This document shows, piece after piece, positions 9,154 to 18,819 of a DNA stretch of 35,852 bases. The stretch comes from Chthoniobacteraceae bacterium. GTDB lineage: Bacteria > Verrucomicrobiota > Verrucomicrobiia > Chthoniobacterales > Chthoniobacteraceae. Location: NCBI GenBank assembly GCA_947479475.1, contig CANJZW010000047.1, positions 1 to 35,852 of the forward strand, read 5' to 3'. The notes under the pieces were generated by a model. It had not been told where the DNA came from. It was given only the letters and a program-made list of their open reading frames with translations, and did no database searches. The position numbers were made by a program, and so were the translations under genes. How positions within the stretch are numbered: position 1 is the first letter of the stretch; each line of letters starts with the position of its first letter.

Positions 9154-11727
9154 ATGCCCAATCAAAGTCTCCCAGTCTGGCGGCTACAGCCGGAGATTGT
9201 CCGAACACTTACCATTGGTAACCGTTTGGTTCTGGTGGCTGCCACGGGTTCCGGCAAGACAACCCAGGTGCCCCAGATGCTTTTGGATGCCGGGGTTGCA
9301 GGAACCAAACGCATCGTGATTATGCAGCCGCGCCGGGTGGCCGCGCGCACCGTGGCAACACGCGTGGCTTGGGAGCGGGGTTGCAGCCTTGGAAGCGAAG
9401 TGGGCTATCAGGTCCGGATGGAAGGGCATCTTTCCGAGGCTTCGCGTTTGTGTTTTGTGACAGAGGGCATTCTTCTGCGCTGGTTACAGAACGACCATGA
9501 CTTGGACGGGGTCGGGGTGGTGATCTTTGATGAGTTTCACGAGAGAAATCTTCTGAGCGATGTGGGGCTCGCCTTGGTCAAGCGGCTGCAGCAAACCACG
9601 CGGCCTGATTTGAAAATCGTGGTGATGTCCGCCACCCTCGATGCAGAGCCTGTCTCAATCTATCTTTCGGAGACTGAGCAAAGCCCCGCTCCAATTTTGG
9701 TTTCCGAAGGGCGCGCTTTTCCTGTTGCGATCCGTTGGTCTGCCGCTGGGGATCATCGAGCAGAGGCAGAGCGTGCGGCTGAAGCGGTGGGGCGTATTAT
9801 AAGTGCGGGAGATTCTGGAGACATTTTGGTCTTCATGCCCGGCGCCGGCGAGATTCAGGCGGCATTGAATGCCTTGCGTGCAGCGGGTTTGGGAGAACGC
9901 AATTTGCTCCTTCCGCTACACGGGAACCTCACGCCCGAGGAGCAGGATCGGGCGTTTCAACCCGCCCAAAAACGTAAAGTCATTGTGGCGACAAACGTGG
10001 CGGAAACAAGCGTGACCATTGATGGCGTGTGCCATGTGGTAGACGCCGGACTCGCACGAATCGCGCGTTATGATGCGGAGCGCGGGCTGCAGACACTGGG
10101 AGTCGAAGAGATCAGCCGCGCCAGCGCCGAACAGCGGGCGGGGCGCGCGGGTCGGACGGCGCCGGGGACTTGCTGGAGGCTTTGGACCGAAGGAAATCAT
10201 CTCACGCGCCCCGCGAAAAACACCCCTGAAATTCAACGGGCAGACCTTGCTGAAACCGTCTTGCTGCTCCATTCATTCGGGATAAAACGGGCCGCTGAAT
10301 TTGATTGGCTGGACCGCCCCGACACTGAGGCGGTCGAGCGCGCCGAGGATCTGCTGAGCATTCTTGGAGCGCTATCCCACGGGACTCTCACTCCCATCGG
10401 GCGCCAGATGCTGCGACTTCCGATGCATCCGCGTTATTCACGAATGCTTATTGAGGCTTCCCAGCGGGGCTGTGTCGCTGCGGCTGCCCAATGCGCGGCC
10501 TTGGTGAGCGGGCGCGACCTGCTTCTGCGCGCGAACAAGGACGACCCTTATACGCAAGAGGTCCGGGAGCGGTTCGAAGAAAACACGCAGAGCGATTTTC
10601 ACACGTTGATCAGCGCCCACGCTTTTGCCCGGAACTGCAAGTTTGACCTGAATACGTGCCAGCGTGCCGGGATTCACGCCCAGACGGCGCGCCAGGTTGA
10701 AGACACTTTTGCGCAGATGCTCCAGATCGCAAAACGCGAAAGACTTAGTGCAGAGGAGAGTCCCGACGATCGTTCAGGTGGAGATCCGGAGGCGCTTGCA
10801 AAATGCCTGCTAGCCGGGTTTATCGATCAACTTGCGGTGCGCAGTGATACCAGTACCTCCCAACGCCTGCTGACCGGGGGTCGCACAGGTGCGCTTGTCC
10901 GCGAGAGTATTGTAGATGCGCCCATTGCGGTTGTCGCGAGCGTGCGCGAAGTGGAGGGGCGCGGCGGGCGGATGGTTTTGCTGGGTCTGGCGACGGCTGT
11001 GAAGCAGGAGTGGATTACTGAAATATTTCCGCAGCACCTCACAGTTACCCTCGAACACGTTTTTGATCGCACGCACAAGAGGGTGGCGGCGGTCCGTCAG
11101 GAGCGGTGTCTGGGACTGCTCATCGGACAGAAGCACCAGAGGGAGGTGGAAGGAAAAGCTTCGGGGATCGCCCTTGCCGAAGCGTTTGGGAATGGATGGT
11201 TTGAACTGCCCAATCTTGGACACGAACAGAAGCAGTTTATCGCGCGCGTCAATTTGATGTGCGCTGCGCTGCCCGAGCTAGACTTCCCTCCTTTCGACGG
11301 ACCCGCACTGCACCGCGTGTTAAGCAACGCCTTTGCTGGGCATACGCTGGTGAAGGAAGCGCAGACGGTGGAGCTTCGCCCCCATTTGCGCCGCCATCTC
11401 GCCCCTGAGCAAATCGGCTGGCTGGATGAACTCCTCCCTCTCTCTATTCAATGGGCCGATGGCCGGTCCATCAAGCTCACCTATCCTGAGGCCGAACGCC
11501 CGGACGAGCCTTCCTGGCCAAGCGTGCAAATGAAACTCAACGATTGCTGGGCCCTCAAGGAGCATCCCGTGCTGGGCGAGGGAAAGGTGCCAGTGTGGTT
11601 GCGTCTTTTGCTTCCAGATGGGAAACGGCTGGATGAGACCACGGATTTTCTAAAGTGGAAGAGTTCCAGTTACCCCAAACATCGCGCGGTGGTAAAAACG
11701 AAATATCCTGGGTTCGCTTGGCCGTAA
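9154..11727 (+). CDS. hrpB: ATP-dependent RNA helicase HrpB
   Basis: 857 residues from the ATG at 9154; E. coli HrpB is about 809. This is a superfamily 2 DEAH/RHA-type helicase. Visible motifs are Walker A ATGSGKTTQVPQ (about residues 30-41), the DEFHERN variant of the DEAH box (about 126), SATLDA (about 158), the motif V region VATNVAETSVTIDG and motif VI QRAGRAGRTAPG (about 327). The DEFHER form and the long C-terminal region ending in FLKWKSSSYPKHRAVVKTKYPGFAWP-type residues (HrpB_C) separate HrpB from HrpA. The frame continues upstream to 8824, but that stretch overlaps the flagellin relic and is not helicase-like. A possible AGGAG at 9123-9127 is too far from the start to be a standard ribosome-binding site. 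The physiological substrate of bacterial HrpB is poorly known. It converges with the fbp gene, 24 bases away, with no visible terminator between. Confidence 0.93.
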   Translation: MPNQSLPVWRLQPEIVRTLTIGNRLVLVAATGSGKTTQVPQMLLDAGVAGTKRIVIMQPRRVAARTVATRVAWERGCSLGSEVGYQVRMEGHLSEASRLCFVTEGILLRWLQNDHDLDGVGVVIFDEFHERNLLSDVGLALVKRLQQTTRPDLKIVVMSATLDAEPVSIYLSETEQSPAPILVSEGRAFPVAIRWSAAGDHRAEAERAAEAVGRIISAGDSGDILVFMPGAGEIQAALNALRAAGLGERNLLLPLHGNLTPEEQDRAFQPAQKRKVIVATNVAETSVTIDGVCHVVDAGLARIARYDAERGLQTLGVEEISRASAEQRAGRAGRTAPGTCWRLWTEGNHLTRPAKNTPEIQRADLAETVLLLHSFGIKRAAEFDWLDRPDTEAVERAEDLLSILGALSHGTLTPIGRQMLRLPMHPRYSRMLIEASQRGCVAAAAQCAALVSGRDLLLRANKDDPYTQEVRERFEENTQSDFHTLISAHAFARNCKFDLNTCQRAGIHAQTARQVEDTFAQMLQIAKRERLSAEESPDDRSGGDPEALAKCLLAGFIDQLAVRSDTSTSQRLLTGGRTGALVRESIVDAPIAVVASVREVEGRGGRMVLLGLATAVKQEWITEIFPQHLTVTLEHVFDRTHKRVAAVRQERCLGLLIGQKHQREVEGKASGIALAEAFGNGWFELPNLGHEQKQFIARVNLMCAALPELDFPPFDGPALHRVLSNAFAGHTLVKEAQTVELRPHLRRHLAPEQIGWLDELLPLSIQWADGRSIKLTYPEAERPDEPSWPSVQMKLNDCWALKEHPVLGEGKVPVWLRLLLPDGKRLDETTDFLKWKSSSYPKHRAVVKTKYPGFAWP

Positions 11728-11751
11728 GTTAAAAGAAGCAGTTGGGGGGAA

Positions 11752-13734
11752 TCAAACGTCACGGCTTGCGACCGGAGTGCGCTGCGGCAGTTCGTTGCTT
11801 TTGTATGCCTTGATGAGGTTGTCCAAGTATTCCATGGAGCGACGTAGTTCGTCTCCGCGCAGGCTGTCGCTGACCCGTTTCGGTTCGGTCCATTCGCGGA
11901 CGAGTGTGATCGTCGGAACGATGTCGCTACCGCGCAAAATGGCAGCCTCCACGGATTCGAAATGGTGATGGCGCGCGAGCAGGGTGCCATGGGGTTCAAT
12001 GACCAGTGTGTAGCCATGGTCTCCATAAGCTTCGGAAAAGGCGCCATCAATGGTAATCGCCTTGCCACAGCGCTTGAGGGGCGATTCGCCTTTCTCCACT
12101 TTCACCGGTACGTGGCCGTTGACGATGAGGCCGACAGAGGGGTCGACATTGAATTCAGCTAGAATTTTTTCACAAAACCAAGCCTCGTGTATGAGATTGA
12201 AGTAAGGGTTTTTGGTTTCATGGTGGGAAGCGGGATCCTCCACAAAGTCGCGCTCGAAGGTAGTAATTCTGTCTTTCCCAAAAAGAGGCGAGCGCGGCCC
12301 GCTCCAAAGGTACCAGAGCAGATCAAGCCCCTCGACGTCGGGTTCGTCAAGAAGGCGGTACACAACGGATTCGATCGCGTCCATCAAGGCGCGTCCGGCC
12401 TTGGGTTTGCCTTCGACCTGCATCGGCAAAAACTCCCCTTGTGCATCGACAGGAATACACCCGTGAAACACAAGGTTTTCTTCCCTGCGAAGGTACATGG
12501 CCCCGTGGTTGACCATCCAGCGGATCTGGTTCCAGAGCGCCTTGCTGGCCGTGAAGGAGCCGCGGATACGCTCCAGACACTGGACTTCATCTTCGCTGAG
12601 TTTGTAGGGATCTTCCAAATCGAGCGTTGGGAAATAGTTGTCCTTGAGTGGATAGCGGGTGCCGTCGAGCACGATATAGCCTTCTGCATCGATCCGGTGC
12701 AGAAGGCGGCGGGATTCCATCTGCCAGTCCGGATGCCGGGCGAGGAGTTGTCCTTCGAGCTTGAATTGCATGATGGCCGCCGCCTTCTGCATGCGCGCTA
12801 TGGTAACGGTCTCTCTCATCCCTGTGGCCTTGCTCAGGAAGCAGGCGGCGGGATCGTCGCTGTATACCTTGCGTACAAGAACCTCCAGCGGCTGGACGGG
12901 AATGCCGTAACCCTCCTCCAGTTGCGAAAGCCGCCTGTAGCGCAGTGAAATGCGGAGCACGTGGCAGATAAGCACCTCGTGCCCTAGGCAGGCTCCAAGC
13001 CACGCCATGTCGTGATTGCCCCACACAAACGCGACGTTGGGCTGCTGCATCAGGTAATCGACGACCTTGTCGCCACGCGGGCCCCGGTCCCAGCAGTCTC
13101 CGGCAATGACGAGTTCATCGATGGCCAGATTGCGGATCAGGCGGCCGGTCAGGTGGATTAGATGAAGAACGCGGTCGTGCTGGGAGAGGGCTTCGATGAT
13201 GGCGTCAACGTAGCGGCGTTCCCGTTCGGCGGAGGGGGCATGGAGGATCTCGGTGAGCAGCTCTTTGTATTGCGCCGGAAACACAGCGACGGCGTCCTGA
13301 AGACTGCGTTTGGAGGCAAGTTCGCGTACGACCTCGAAGAGCCAGCCCAGGGTCCGTCCCGCATAGGCCTTCTGCTCCTCGACCGATTTGAGGGTTTTGT
13401 GCAAACGTCCCACCACTTCAGCCGGGTAAAAAATGAGGGTCAGGAGCTCTTCAAACTCCTTTTCTGGGAGGCGCGCTTTGAGAAGGCGCTCCACCAAAGG
13501 ACGCAATGTGCCGGAGGCGTTGTTGATGATGTGGCGCAGTTTGCGGTCCTCACCGTGGATGTCGCTGATAATGTGGATGGCGCCCATCGGCAGCGTGAGC
13601 TCTGCGGAGAGCCTGGCGATCTCGGCGACGGCGCTGTCGATGTTTGGAAATTCTTGGGACAAGGCGCGTAGGCCGAGGATTTCGGAGTCGTGTCGGCGGT
13701 GGTCTGCAGGGTAGGCGGGCGCTGAGGGGTGCAT
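11752..13734 (-). CDS. fbp: Fructose-1,6-bisphosphatase class III
   Basis: 660 residues, the normal size for class III FBPase (FBPtase_2), which removes the 1-phosphate from fructose-1,6-bisphosphate in gluconeogenesis in the cytosol. Metallophosphoesterase metal-binding motifs are in order: SDIHGE (57-62), GDCWDRGPRGDKVVDYLM (about 213-230), WGNHDMAW (about 238), and later the NGHVPVKVEKGESPLK stretch followed by TIDGAFSEAYGDHGYT. The N-terminus (RALSQEFPNIDSAVAEIARL) matches the family. The start ATG at 13734 is preceded by no clear Shine-Dalgarno. The gene follows the Ski2-like helicase with only 17 bases between, so they are probably co-transcribed, although no functional link is obvious. 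Class III is best known from Firmicutes and Bacteroidetes. Confidence 0.95.
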   Translation of the reverse strand: MHPSAPAYPADHRRHDSEILGLRALSQEFPNIDSAVAEIARLSAELTLPMGAIHIISDIHGEDRKLRHIINNASGTLRPLVERLLKARLPEKEFEELLTLIFYPAEVVGRLHKTLKSVEEQKAYAGRTLGWLFEVVRELASKRSLQDAVAVFPAQYKELLTEILHAPSAERERRYVDAIIEALSQHDRVLHLIHLTGRLIRNLAIDELVIAGDCWDRGPRGDKVVDYLMQQPNVAFVWGNHDMAWLGACLGHEVLICHVLRISLRYRRLSQLEEGYGIPVQPLEVLVRKVYSDDPAACFLSKATGMRETVTIARMQKAAAIMQFKLEGQLLARHPDWQMESRRLLHRIDAEGYIVLDGTRYPLKDNYFPTLDLEDPYKLSEDEVQCLERIRGSFTASKALWNQIRWMVNHGAMYLRREENLVFHGCIPVDAQGEFLPMQVEGKPKAGRALMDAIESVVYRLLDEPDVEGLDLLWYLWSGPRSPLFGKDRITTFERDFVEDPASHHETKNPYFNLIHEAWFCEKILAEFNVDPSVGLIVNGHVPVKVEKGESPLKRCGKAITIDGAFSEAYGDHGYTLVIEPHGTLLARHHHFESVEAAILRGSDIVPTITLVREWTEPKRVSDSLRGDELRRSMEYLDNLIKAYKSNELPQRTPVASRDV

Positions 13735-13751
13735 GACAGGCGAAAAGGAGT

Positions 13752-16277
13752 TCAGGCAGATTGTAGAAAAGGGGAGAGGCGCGCAAGATTGAGCAGAGGG
13801 ACACCGGCCGCACGAGAGGCTGCGAGGTCGACGGTGAATTCCGCCACCCAGTCGTTGGACTCAGCGGGATCGAGGAGCATTTGCTGGACGCGCCAGAGCT
13901 TTGTTTCGGGGATGGGTTCGAAGTAGGAATGCCGCGTGTTGCGGGCCTCTGGGTCGAGGCGCAGGCGTTCGTGTTCGGCGTAGAAAGCGGTGAGAGCTCC
14001 TTCGAGAGCCATTGGAGTCCAATCCGACGGGTTGGCGAGGTATTCTAGGGCGCCCGGATAATCACCGTTGGCGAGTGCCCGCAGGAATTCAAAAATGCGG
14101 GCGCGGATCAGCCCCCGGAATGTTTTTTGGTCGCGTGTGATGTCTGCTGCGGCTTCCTCGGCACCCGGCGGGCGCAGCTCATTTTCCGCGGTCGCGGCGA
14201 AGTCGGGGTTGCGGAGTTTTTCCCACTGTTCGATCAAGCTGGAGTCGACCTGCCGGATGAGGGCGCCCAGATACTGCTCCATGTCGTGGAGGGTTTCGTT
14301 TTTTGCGGAATCCGGAACAGTCTGTGCAAGAGCCTTGTGAACGGAGGAAAGGTGTCGCAGCAGCAGTCCCTCCGAACGTTGGAGGTCGTAGATTTTGATG
14401 TAGTCAGCGAAACTTCGGTACTCCTCAAACATTTCCCGGGCGATGGATTTCGGGCGGATGTTTTCCTGCCCCACCCAGGGATGAGCGGCGGCAAAGGTGT
14501 TGAAGGTGCTATAGATGAATTCGCGATTGGGTTTGGGGTATTCTAGTTTTTCCAACTCCTCCATGCGCTGGTCGAACTCCATCCCCTGCGACTTCATTTC
14601 CGCGATGGCGTCTCCCTTCACCTTGTCGAGCTGCTTGCGAAGGATTGCATCCGGATTCTCCAAGATTGACTCCACCAGGGTGAGGACCACAAGTGCGTAA
14701 TCGGGCGCGTTGGGGTCGAGCTGCGGGAGGGTGTCGTGAATGTACAACGACAACGCCTGGTTCATTGAAAAGTCGTCCTGTAGCTCCACATTGACTCGTA
14801 CTTGGCGGCCTTCGACGGTCAAGATGCCGCGGCCTAGAAGGGCCCGAAACAACTGCCAGGCGCGTTTGGTGTGCAGCCTTTTTTCCTTGGGTGTTTCGTG
14901 GCTGCGCGCGATGAGTTGGCGCATGGCGTGGCCACTGTCGCCGGTCTGACTGAGGACGTTCAGCAGCATCCCGTGGCTGACTTGGAAGCGGCTGGTGAGG
15001 CGCTCAGGAGCAGCGGTGATCAGTTTTTCGAAGGTTTGTTTTTCCCAGTGGCTGTAGTTCTTCTCGGGTGGTTTGCGTTTGACAAACTTCTTTCCTGTCT
15101 GGGTCTGTTTGCGCTCCAGTTGGAGGTTTTCGATCGTGTGTTCTGGAGCCTGTGCGACGACCCACCCGCAGGCGTCGAAGCCCTTGCGTCCTGCACGGCC
15201 GCTGATTTGGTGGAAATCTCGGGCACTTAGAATTCCCGTTTTTTCACCGCCGTATTTGCAGAGTTGGGTGAAGAGGACGGTCCGGATGGGAACGTTGATG
15301 CCTACGCCAAGGGTGTCCGTGCCGCAGATGACGGGGAGCAGGCCCTTTTGTGCGAGTTGCTCCACTAGAATGCGGTATTTTGGGAGCAAGCCGGCATGGT
15401 GCAGGCCGATGCCAGCGCGGAGCCAGCGTTTGATTTCGGGGCCGTAGGGGCTGTTGAAACGTTCTCCTTCAAGCGCCTCGGCGATGGCAGCTTTTTGTTC
15501 CCGAGTGCACACTGTGAGGCTTGTGAAGTTCTGCGCGTTCCGAGCTGCTTCGGCCTGCGTGAAGTGGACGACATACACCGGACTTTTACGGGTGCGGACG
15601 AGTTCCTCGACTGATTCTGCAAGCGGCGTTTCCGAATAGGAGAACTCCAGTGGCACGGGGCGTTCCACGGAGCGGATCACGGCTGTGGAAAGACCGTTCA
15701 GGCGGGTGAGTTCCTCTTCAAAGAACGCGGTTTCCCCGAGGGTCGCAGACATCAAAAGGAAGCGCGTCTTGGGAAGTGTGAGGAGTGGCACCTGCCAGGC
15801 GACGCCGCGTTCCTTGTCGGCGTAGTAATGGAATTCGTCCATGACCACGTCGGCGACGTTTGTGTTGGCACCATCGCGGAGGGCGATATTGGCGAGGATT
15901 TCTGCGGTGCAGCAAAGAATGGGGGCGTCGCGGTTGATGGTGGCGTCGCCGGTGCTCAGGCCGACGTTTTCGGGACCAAACTCGCGGCAGAGGGCGAGCC
16001 ATTTTTCGTTCACCAGCGCCTTGATGGGGCAGGTGTAGACGGAGCGCTTGCCCTGGGAGAGCGACTTAAAGTGGAGTGCGGTGGCTACCAGAGATTTGCC
16101 CGATCCTGTGGGGGTGTTGAGAATGACGTTTTTTTCGTCGTAGAGTTCCAGGATGGCGTTTTCCTGGGCCGGATACAGCGCGAGACCGCGGGTTTGAATA
16201 CGCTCCAAAAACGCGCCCAGAAGGGAGTCGTTGTCCGTGGCGGCGGTTTGATTTTGGAACGAATGGTCTGAAAACAC
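13752..16277 (-). CDS. Ski2-like DEAD/DEAH-box helicase with DUF3516-like C-terminus
   Basis: 841 residues. The first half carries superfamily 2 helicase motifs: a Q-motif-like YPAQENAI, Walker [10 protein letters not shown] (about 54-62), [12 protein letters not shown] (motif Ia), Walker B as DEFHYY (about 148), SATLGE (motif III), [18 protein letters not shown] (motif V) and [10 protein letters not shown] (motif VI). This arrangement is Ski2/Mtr4-like rather than RecQ- or UvrB-like. The C-terminal ~450 residues are alpha-helical and charged and look like the DUF3516 region attached to such helicases in several phyla; that assignment is from memory of the architecture. Likely role is RNA or DNA unwinding; the substrate is unknown. 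It is the first gene of a two-gene unit with fbp, and gmhA diverges from it across a short shared upstream region. Confidence 0.88.
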   Translation of the reverse strand: MFSDHSFQNQTAATDNDSLLGAFLERIQTRGLALYPAQENAILELYDEKNVILNTPTGSGKSLVATALHFKSLSQGKRSVYTCPIKALVNEKWLALCREFGPENVGLSTGDATINRDAPILCCTAEILANIALRDGANTNVADVVMDEFHYYADKERGVAWQVPLLTLPKTRFLLMSATLGETAFFEEELTRLNGLSTAVIRSVERPVPLEFSYSETPLAESVEELVRTRKSPVYVVHFTQAEAARNAQNFTSLTVCTREQKAAIAEALEGERFNSPYGPEIKRWLRAGIGLHHAGLLPKYRILVEQLAQKGLLPVICGTDTLGVGINVPIRTVLFTQLCKYGGEKTGILSARDFHQISGRAGRKGFDACGWVVAQAPEHTIENLQLERKQTQTGKKFVKRKPPEKNYSHWEKQTFEKLITAAPERLTSRFQVSHGMLLNVLSQTGDSGHAMRQLIARSHETPKEKRLHTKRAWQLFRALLGRGILTVEGRQVRVNVELQDDFSMNQALSLYIHDTLPQLDPNAPDYALVVLTLVESILENPDAILRKQLDKVKGDAIAEMKSQGMEFDQRMEELEKLEYPKPNREFIYSTFNTFAAAHPWVGQENIRPKSIAREMFEEYRSFADYIKIYDLQRSEGLLLRHLSSVHKALAQTVPDSAKNETLHDMEQYLGALIRQVDSSLIEQWEKLRNPDFAATAENELRPPGAEEAAADITRDQKTFRGLIRARIFEFLRALANGDYPGALEYLANPSDWTPMALEGALTAFYAEHERLRLDPEARNTRHSYFEPIPETKLWRVQQMLLDPAESNDWVAEFTVDLAASRAAGVPLLNLARLSPFLQSA

Positions 16278-16363
16278 GCTTCACGATGCCCCGTGATGCG
16301 GCTCGAGGCAACCGCGCCTTCTTTCGCCTTGGCGGATTTTGGGTTGGGCCGTTACGGTTGGGG

Positions 16364-16921
16364 ATGAGCGTTTTTGAAAAAGCGGTGGATGATGCAGTCG
16401 CGAGCCTCGGGCAGATCCGGCAACTGGAGCCGGCGTTGCTGCAGGCCTCGGATTTGGTGCGTTCCTGCCTGGTGGGTGGCCACAAGCTGCTGGTCTGTGG
16501 CAACGGTGGCAGTGCCGCGGACGGCGCGGATTTTGCGACGGAATACACGTGTCGCTTTATCAGGGACCGCAAGGCGTACCCCGCGATCAACCTTGCGGCG
16601 TGTGGCAGTCTTTTGACGGCCGTGGGGAATGACTACGGTTATGAGCAGAGTTTTGCCCGACAAGTGGAGGCGTTTGGAAAGCCAGGCGACGTGCTTGTGG
16701 CGATTTCCACCAGCGGAAACTCGCCCAACATCGTGCTCGCGTTGACGCGGGCGCGGGAGGCGGGCCTGCACACGATTGCTTTGCTAGGCAAGGATGGGGG
16801 CAAGGCGAAGGGTCTTGCGGATGTTGATTTGATTGTGAGTTCGCGCGTCACGGCCCGCGTTCAGGAAGGGCACAAGTTTCTGCTGCACTCGATTTGCGAA
16901 CAGGTGGAGGGTGCGTTGTAG
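16364..16921 (+). CDS. gmhA: Phosphoheptose isomerase (sedoheptulose-7-phosphate isomerase)
   Basis: 185 residues from the ATG at 16364 (E. coli GmhA is 192). GmhA converts sedoheptulose 7-phosphate to D-glycero-D-manno-heptose 7-phosphate, the first step to the ADP-heptose of LPS inner core. It is a single SIS domain. The phosphate loop CGNGGSAADGADFATE (residues 45-60), the second loop STSGNSPNI (115-123) and the C-terminal QEGHKFLLHSICEQVE (167-182), which supplies the catalytic His, are all clear; Glu60 fits the catalytic Glu. An in-frame ATG at 16286 would add 26 residues without family similarity, so I rejected it. DiaA is a paralogous alternative, but the catalytic Glu/His favour GmhA. 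No other heptose genes are adjacent. Confidence 0.88.
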   Translation: MSVFEKAVDDAVASLGQIRQLEPALLQASDLVRSCLVGGHKLLVCGNGGSAADGADFATEYTCRFIRDRKAYPAINLAACGSLLTAVGNDYGYEQSFARQVEAFGKPGDVLVAISTSGNSPNIVLALTRAREAGLHTIALLGKDGGKAKGLADVDLIVSSRVTARVQEGHKFLLHSICEQVEGAL

Positions 16922-16933
16922 CGTTGGGAGTCC

Positions 16934-18451
16934 TCAGGGCGTGGCCCAAGTCCAGTTTGTTTCGTTGGGTTTGGTATTGTCCATGACTCCGCCATCGTCC
17001 GTGCCTTTCCATCCGGTGGAATAGAGGGTGAAGCCCTCGCGGTTGGCTTTTGGAGTGTAATGGAGAGGAGCGCCGTCGAAGACTTCTACCGGGATGGCAG
17101 GGAGATAGGCTGGCGCGAGTTCCTTGAGCGTTGAGGGAAAGGTGCCGTGCTTTAATCGATGGCGCTCCAATGCGAGGGCAACGCGGGCGATGTTAATCAA
17201 GGACTGTCCTCGAGCTGTGCTTTTTAAAACGCTTTCAATTGCTGGCACTCCCAATCCCGCGATGGAGTTGAGAGGGCCCCAGTGGAGGTCGTGGGTCCTC
17301 GCAGATCCGCGCAAGTTGGGGTTGTCTTTTTCGGAGAGCAACCCAGCCATTTGAACAACTGTCTCTAAATTTGCTGTACAAAGGATGTTTAAGACCGTCT
17401 TTGGAATAACAAAGGACAGGAGTCCCTCTGCCCGCATGAGAGTGGATGGTTGCCCCCAATTGCCGAGCATTGCGGCGACTGAAAACTTATTTTTACTAGA
17501 CTGTATCCGCTCGTTGATAGTCCTCGAAAAAAGTGCTTCTCCTCCCAATTCTTGTTTCAAGTCTGACAGAAGATCATAACGGGCTAATTTTTTTTCAATG
17601 GCTTCGAGCTGCGCATCCGACCAAACGTGCTGCGAAATTCCTTCGTAAAGGGCAGGCATCAAAATCCCGATTTCTGTGGTGCGAACGAGATGTTCAATCA
17701 GAGTCGGAAATGTACGGAGATCGGCTATCTTAAGCAGTAGAAGGCATTCCTCAAGCGCCTCCGCTCCTCGGTTTGTACCGATAAACGCCCTCGCCTTTAG
17801 TTGAGCGATGTGTGCTAGGGTTAGGGAAGGGGTTAACATTGGATTTACCAACATCAAACTGGGTTTCAGGGGGATAAACAGAACGGCATGGGTTCGCAAT
17901 TTTGCGGCATGGAGGCGGAGCCAAAGGGTTTCGATATTCTCGAAAACTTTGAGAATCGCGTCTGAATCCGAAAGGTTGGCCGAGTCTAAAGTGAGGCGGT
18001 TGTCTTCAATGGCCTTCTGGCGAAGATCTGCCAGGTTTCTCGCTTCAAATGGACCCAAGGATTTGAGGCTCCCTCCAGAAACTTTGAGTGGCTTGAGGCT
18101 CTTCAATGCTTCCATCCCTTTTTCATCGAGATAGTTCAATTTAGTGCCAAAGGGGTTGGCAGGGCCTGGTGCAGTCGGAACTTCCTCGACGGCAAGAAAG
18201 GGTTTAAAATCCTGGAGCGCCCCGAAGTTGTCTGTGTCTTCGACAGGTTTTAAGAGAACGTCATCCCATGAATTGGGTAGACCCGCCGCCGTGGCGTTGG
18301 TAAGAGCCGTTTGATAACGGTGCCTCGCGTAGGCATTCAAAAGGGAAATCGCGAGGGTGAGAATGGTGGCCAGCCAGAGTGCGCTCCATGCAATGCGGCG
18401 CAACCATTTGCGGGGAGTGCGTAAGGGCGGTGAGTGGGGTGTGGTTTCCAT
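16934..18451 (-). CDS. Membrane-anchored hypothetical protein, last gene of an ECF sigma operon
   Basis: 505 residues with no function I recognise. A short cytoplasmic N-terminus with Arg/Lys (RTPRKWLRR) is followed by one transmembrane helix (about residues 20-42), and the rest is predicted outside. The large domain is helical and Leu-rich, and the C-terminus has a PVEVFDGAPLHYTPKANREG segment followed by FTLYSTG and DDGGVMD. That ending recurs in many planctomycetal and verrucomicrobial hypotheticals, often linked to ECF sigma genes (recollection, not searched). It starts 4 bases after the preceding small membrane gene, so translation is probably coupled. Its AT-richer middle (about 17380-17900) differs from neighbouring genes. 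Confidence 0.7.
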   Translation of the reverse strand: METTPHSPPLRTPRKWLRRIAWSALWLATILTLAISLLNAYARHRYQTALTNATAAGLPNSWDDVLLKPVEDTDNFGALQDFKPFLAVEEVPTAPGPANPFGTKLNYLDEKGMEALKSLKPLKVSGGSLKSLGPFEARNLADLRQKAIEDNRLTLDSANLSDSDAILKVFENIETLWLRLHAAKLRTHAVLFIPLKPSLMLVNPMLTPSLTLAHIAQLKARAFIGTNRGAEALEECLLLLKIADLRTFPTLIEHLVRTTEIGILMPALYEGISQHVWSDAQLEAIEKKLARYDLLSDLKQELGGEALFSRTINERIQSSKNKFSVAAMLGNWGQPSTLMRAEGLLSFVIPKTVLNILCTANLETVVQMAGLLSEKDNPNLRGSARTHDLHWGPLNSIAGLGVPAIESVLKSTARGQSLINIARVALALERHRLKHGTFPSTLKELAPAYLPAIPVEVFDGAPLHYTPKANREGFTLYSTGWKGTDDGGVMDNTKPNETNWTWATP

Positions 18452-18455
18452 GGAT

Positions 18456-18809
18456 TTAGACGGTCGCTGCTGATGGTTGAAGGATGGTCCGGCTTTGTCG
18501 TGGCGCCGGTGGGGGCGGCAAAGGTTCAGCCAGGAGTTCCTCTAGGACGGCCTCCTGTGTGCGGAGTGCGCTGAGAACAGGAAGGTAGATGGGGCCTGTG
18601 AGTCCCTTCATATGAGGTGCCCCTGGTGCGTTGGAATGCCATTGCAGCAGGCCGATCAGTATCCACGCAGCGGCCAGCGCCAGCCAGTTAGCGGAGAGTC
18701 GTTTGCGGGGGGGCACGTCAGCAGCTCGATTAAGAATGGCTCTCCTCCAGTGGGCGGGAGCGGGGCGCAAGGGGAGTTGAGAGAGGCGGGTTTCGAGTGG
18801 GTCTTGCAT
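18456..18809 (-). CDS. Small single-pass membrane protein, candidate anti-sigma factor
   Basis: 117 residues. A cytoplasmic segment of about 40 residues (MQDPLETRLSQLPLRPAPAHWR...) precedes a single transmembrane helix (WLALAAAWILIGLLQW, about 42-57), and the tail is Pro-rich. It sits 10 bases downstream of the ECF sigma gene and 4 bases upstream of the 505-residue gene. Position and topology fit an anti-sigma or sigma-regulator protein, but no zinc-binding HxxxCxxC anti-sigma motif is present, so the function is inferred only from context. Confidence 0.6.
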   Translation of the reverse strand: MQDPLETRLSQLPLRPAPAHWRRAILNRAADVPPRKRLSANWLALAAAWILIGLLQWHSNAPGAPHMKGLTGPIYLPVLSALRTQEAVLEELLAEPLPPPPAPRQSRTILQPSAATV

Positions 18810-18819
18810 TGTTTGTTTT

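Noticed and set aside
12187-12948. 253-codon plus-strand frame opposite fbp
   Set aside because: It is antisense to a clear class III FBPase with intact motifs.
16286-16363. 26-residue extension of gmhA
   Set aside because: The Arg/Gly-rich stretch is not part of the SIS family; the start at 16364 gives the usual length.
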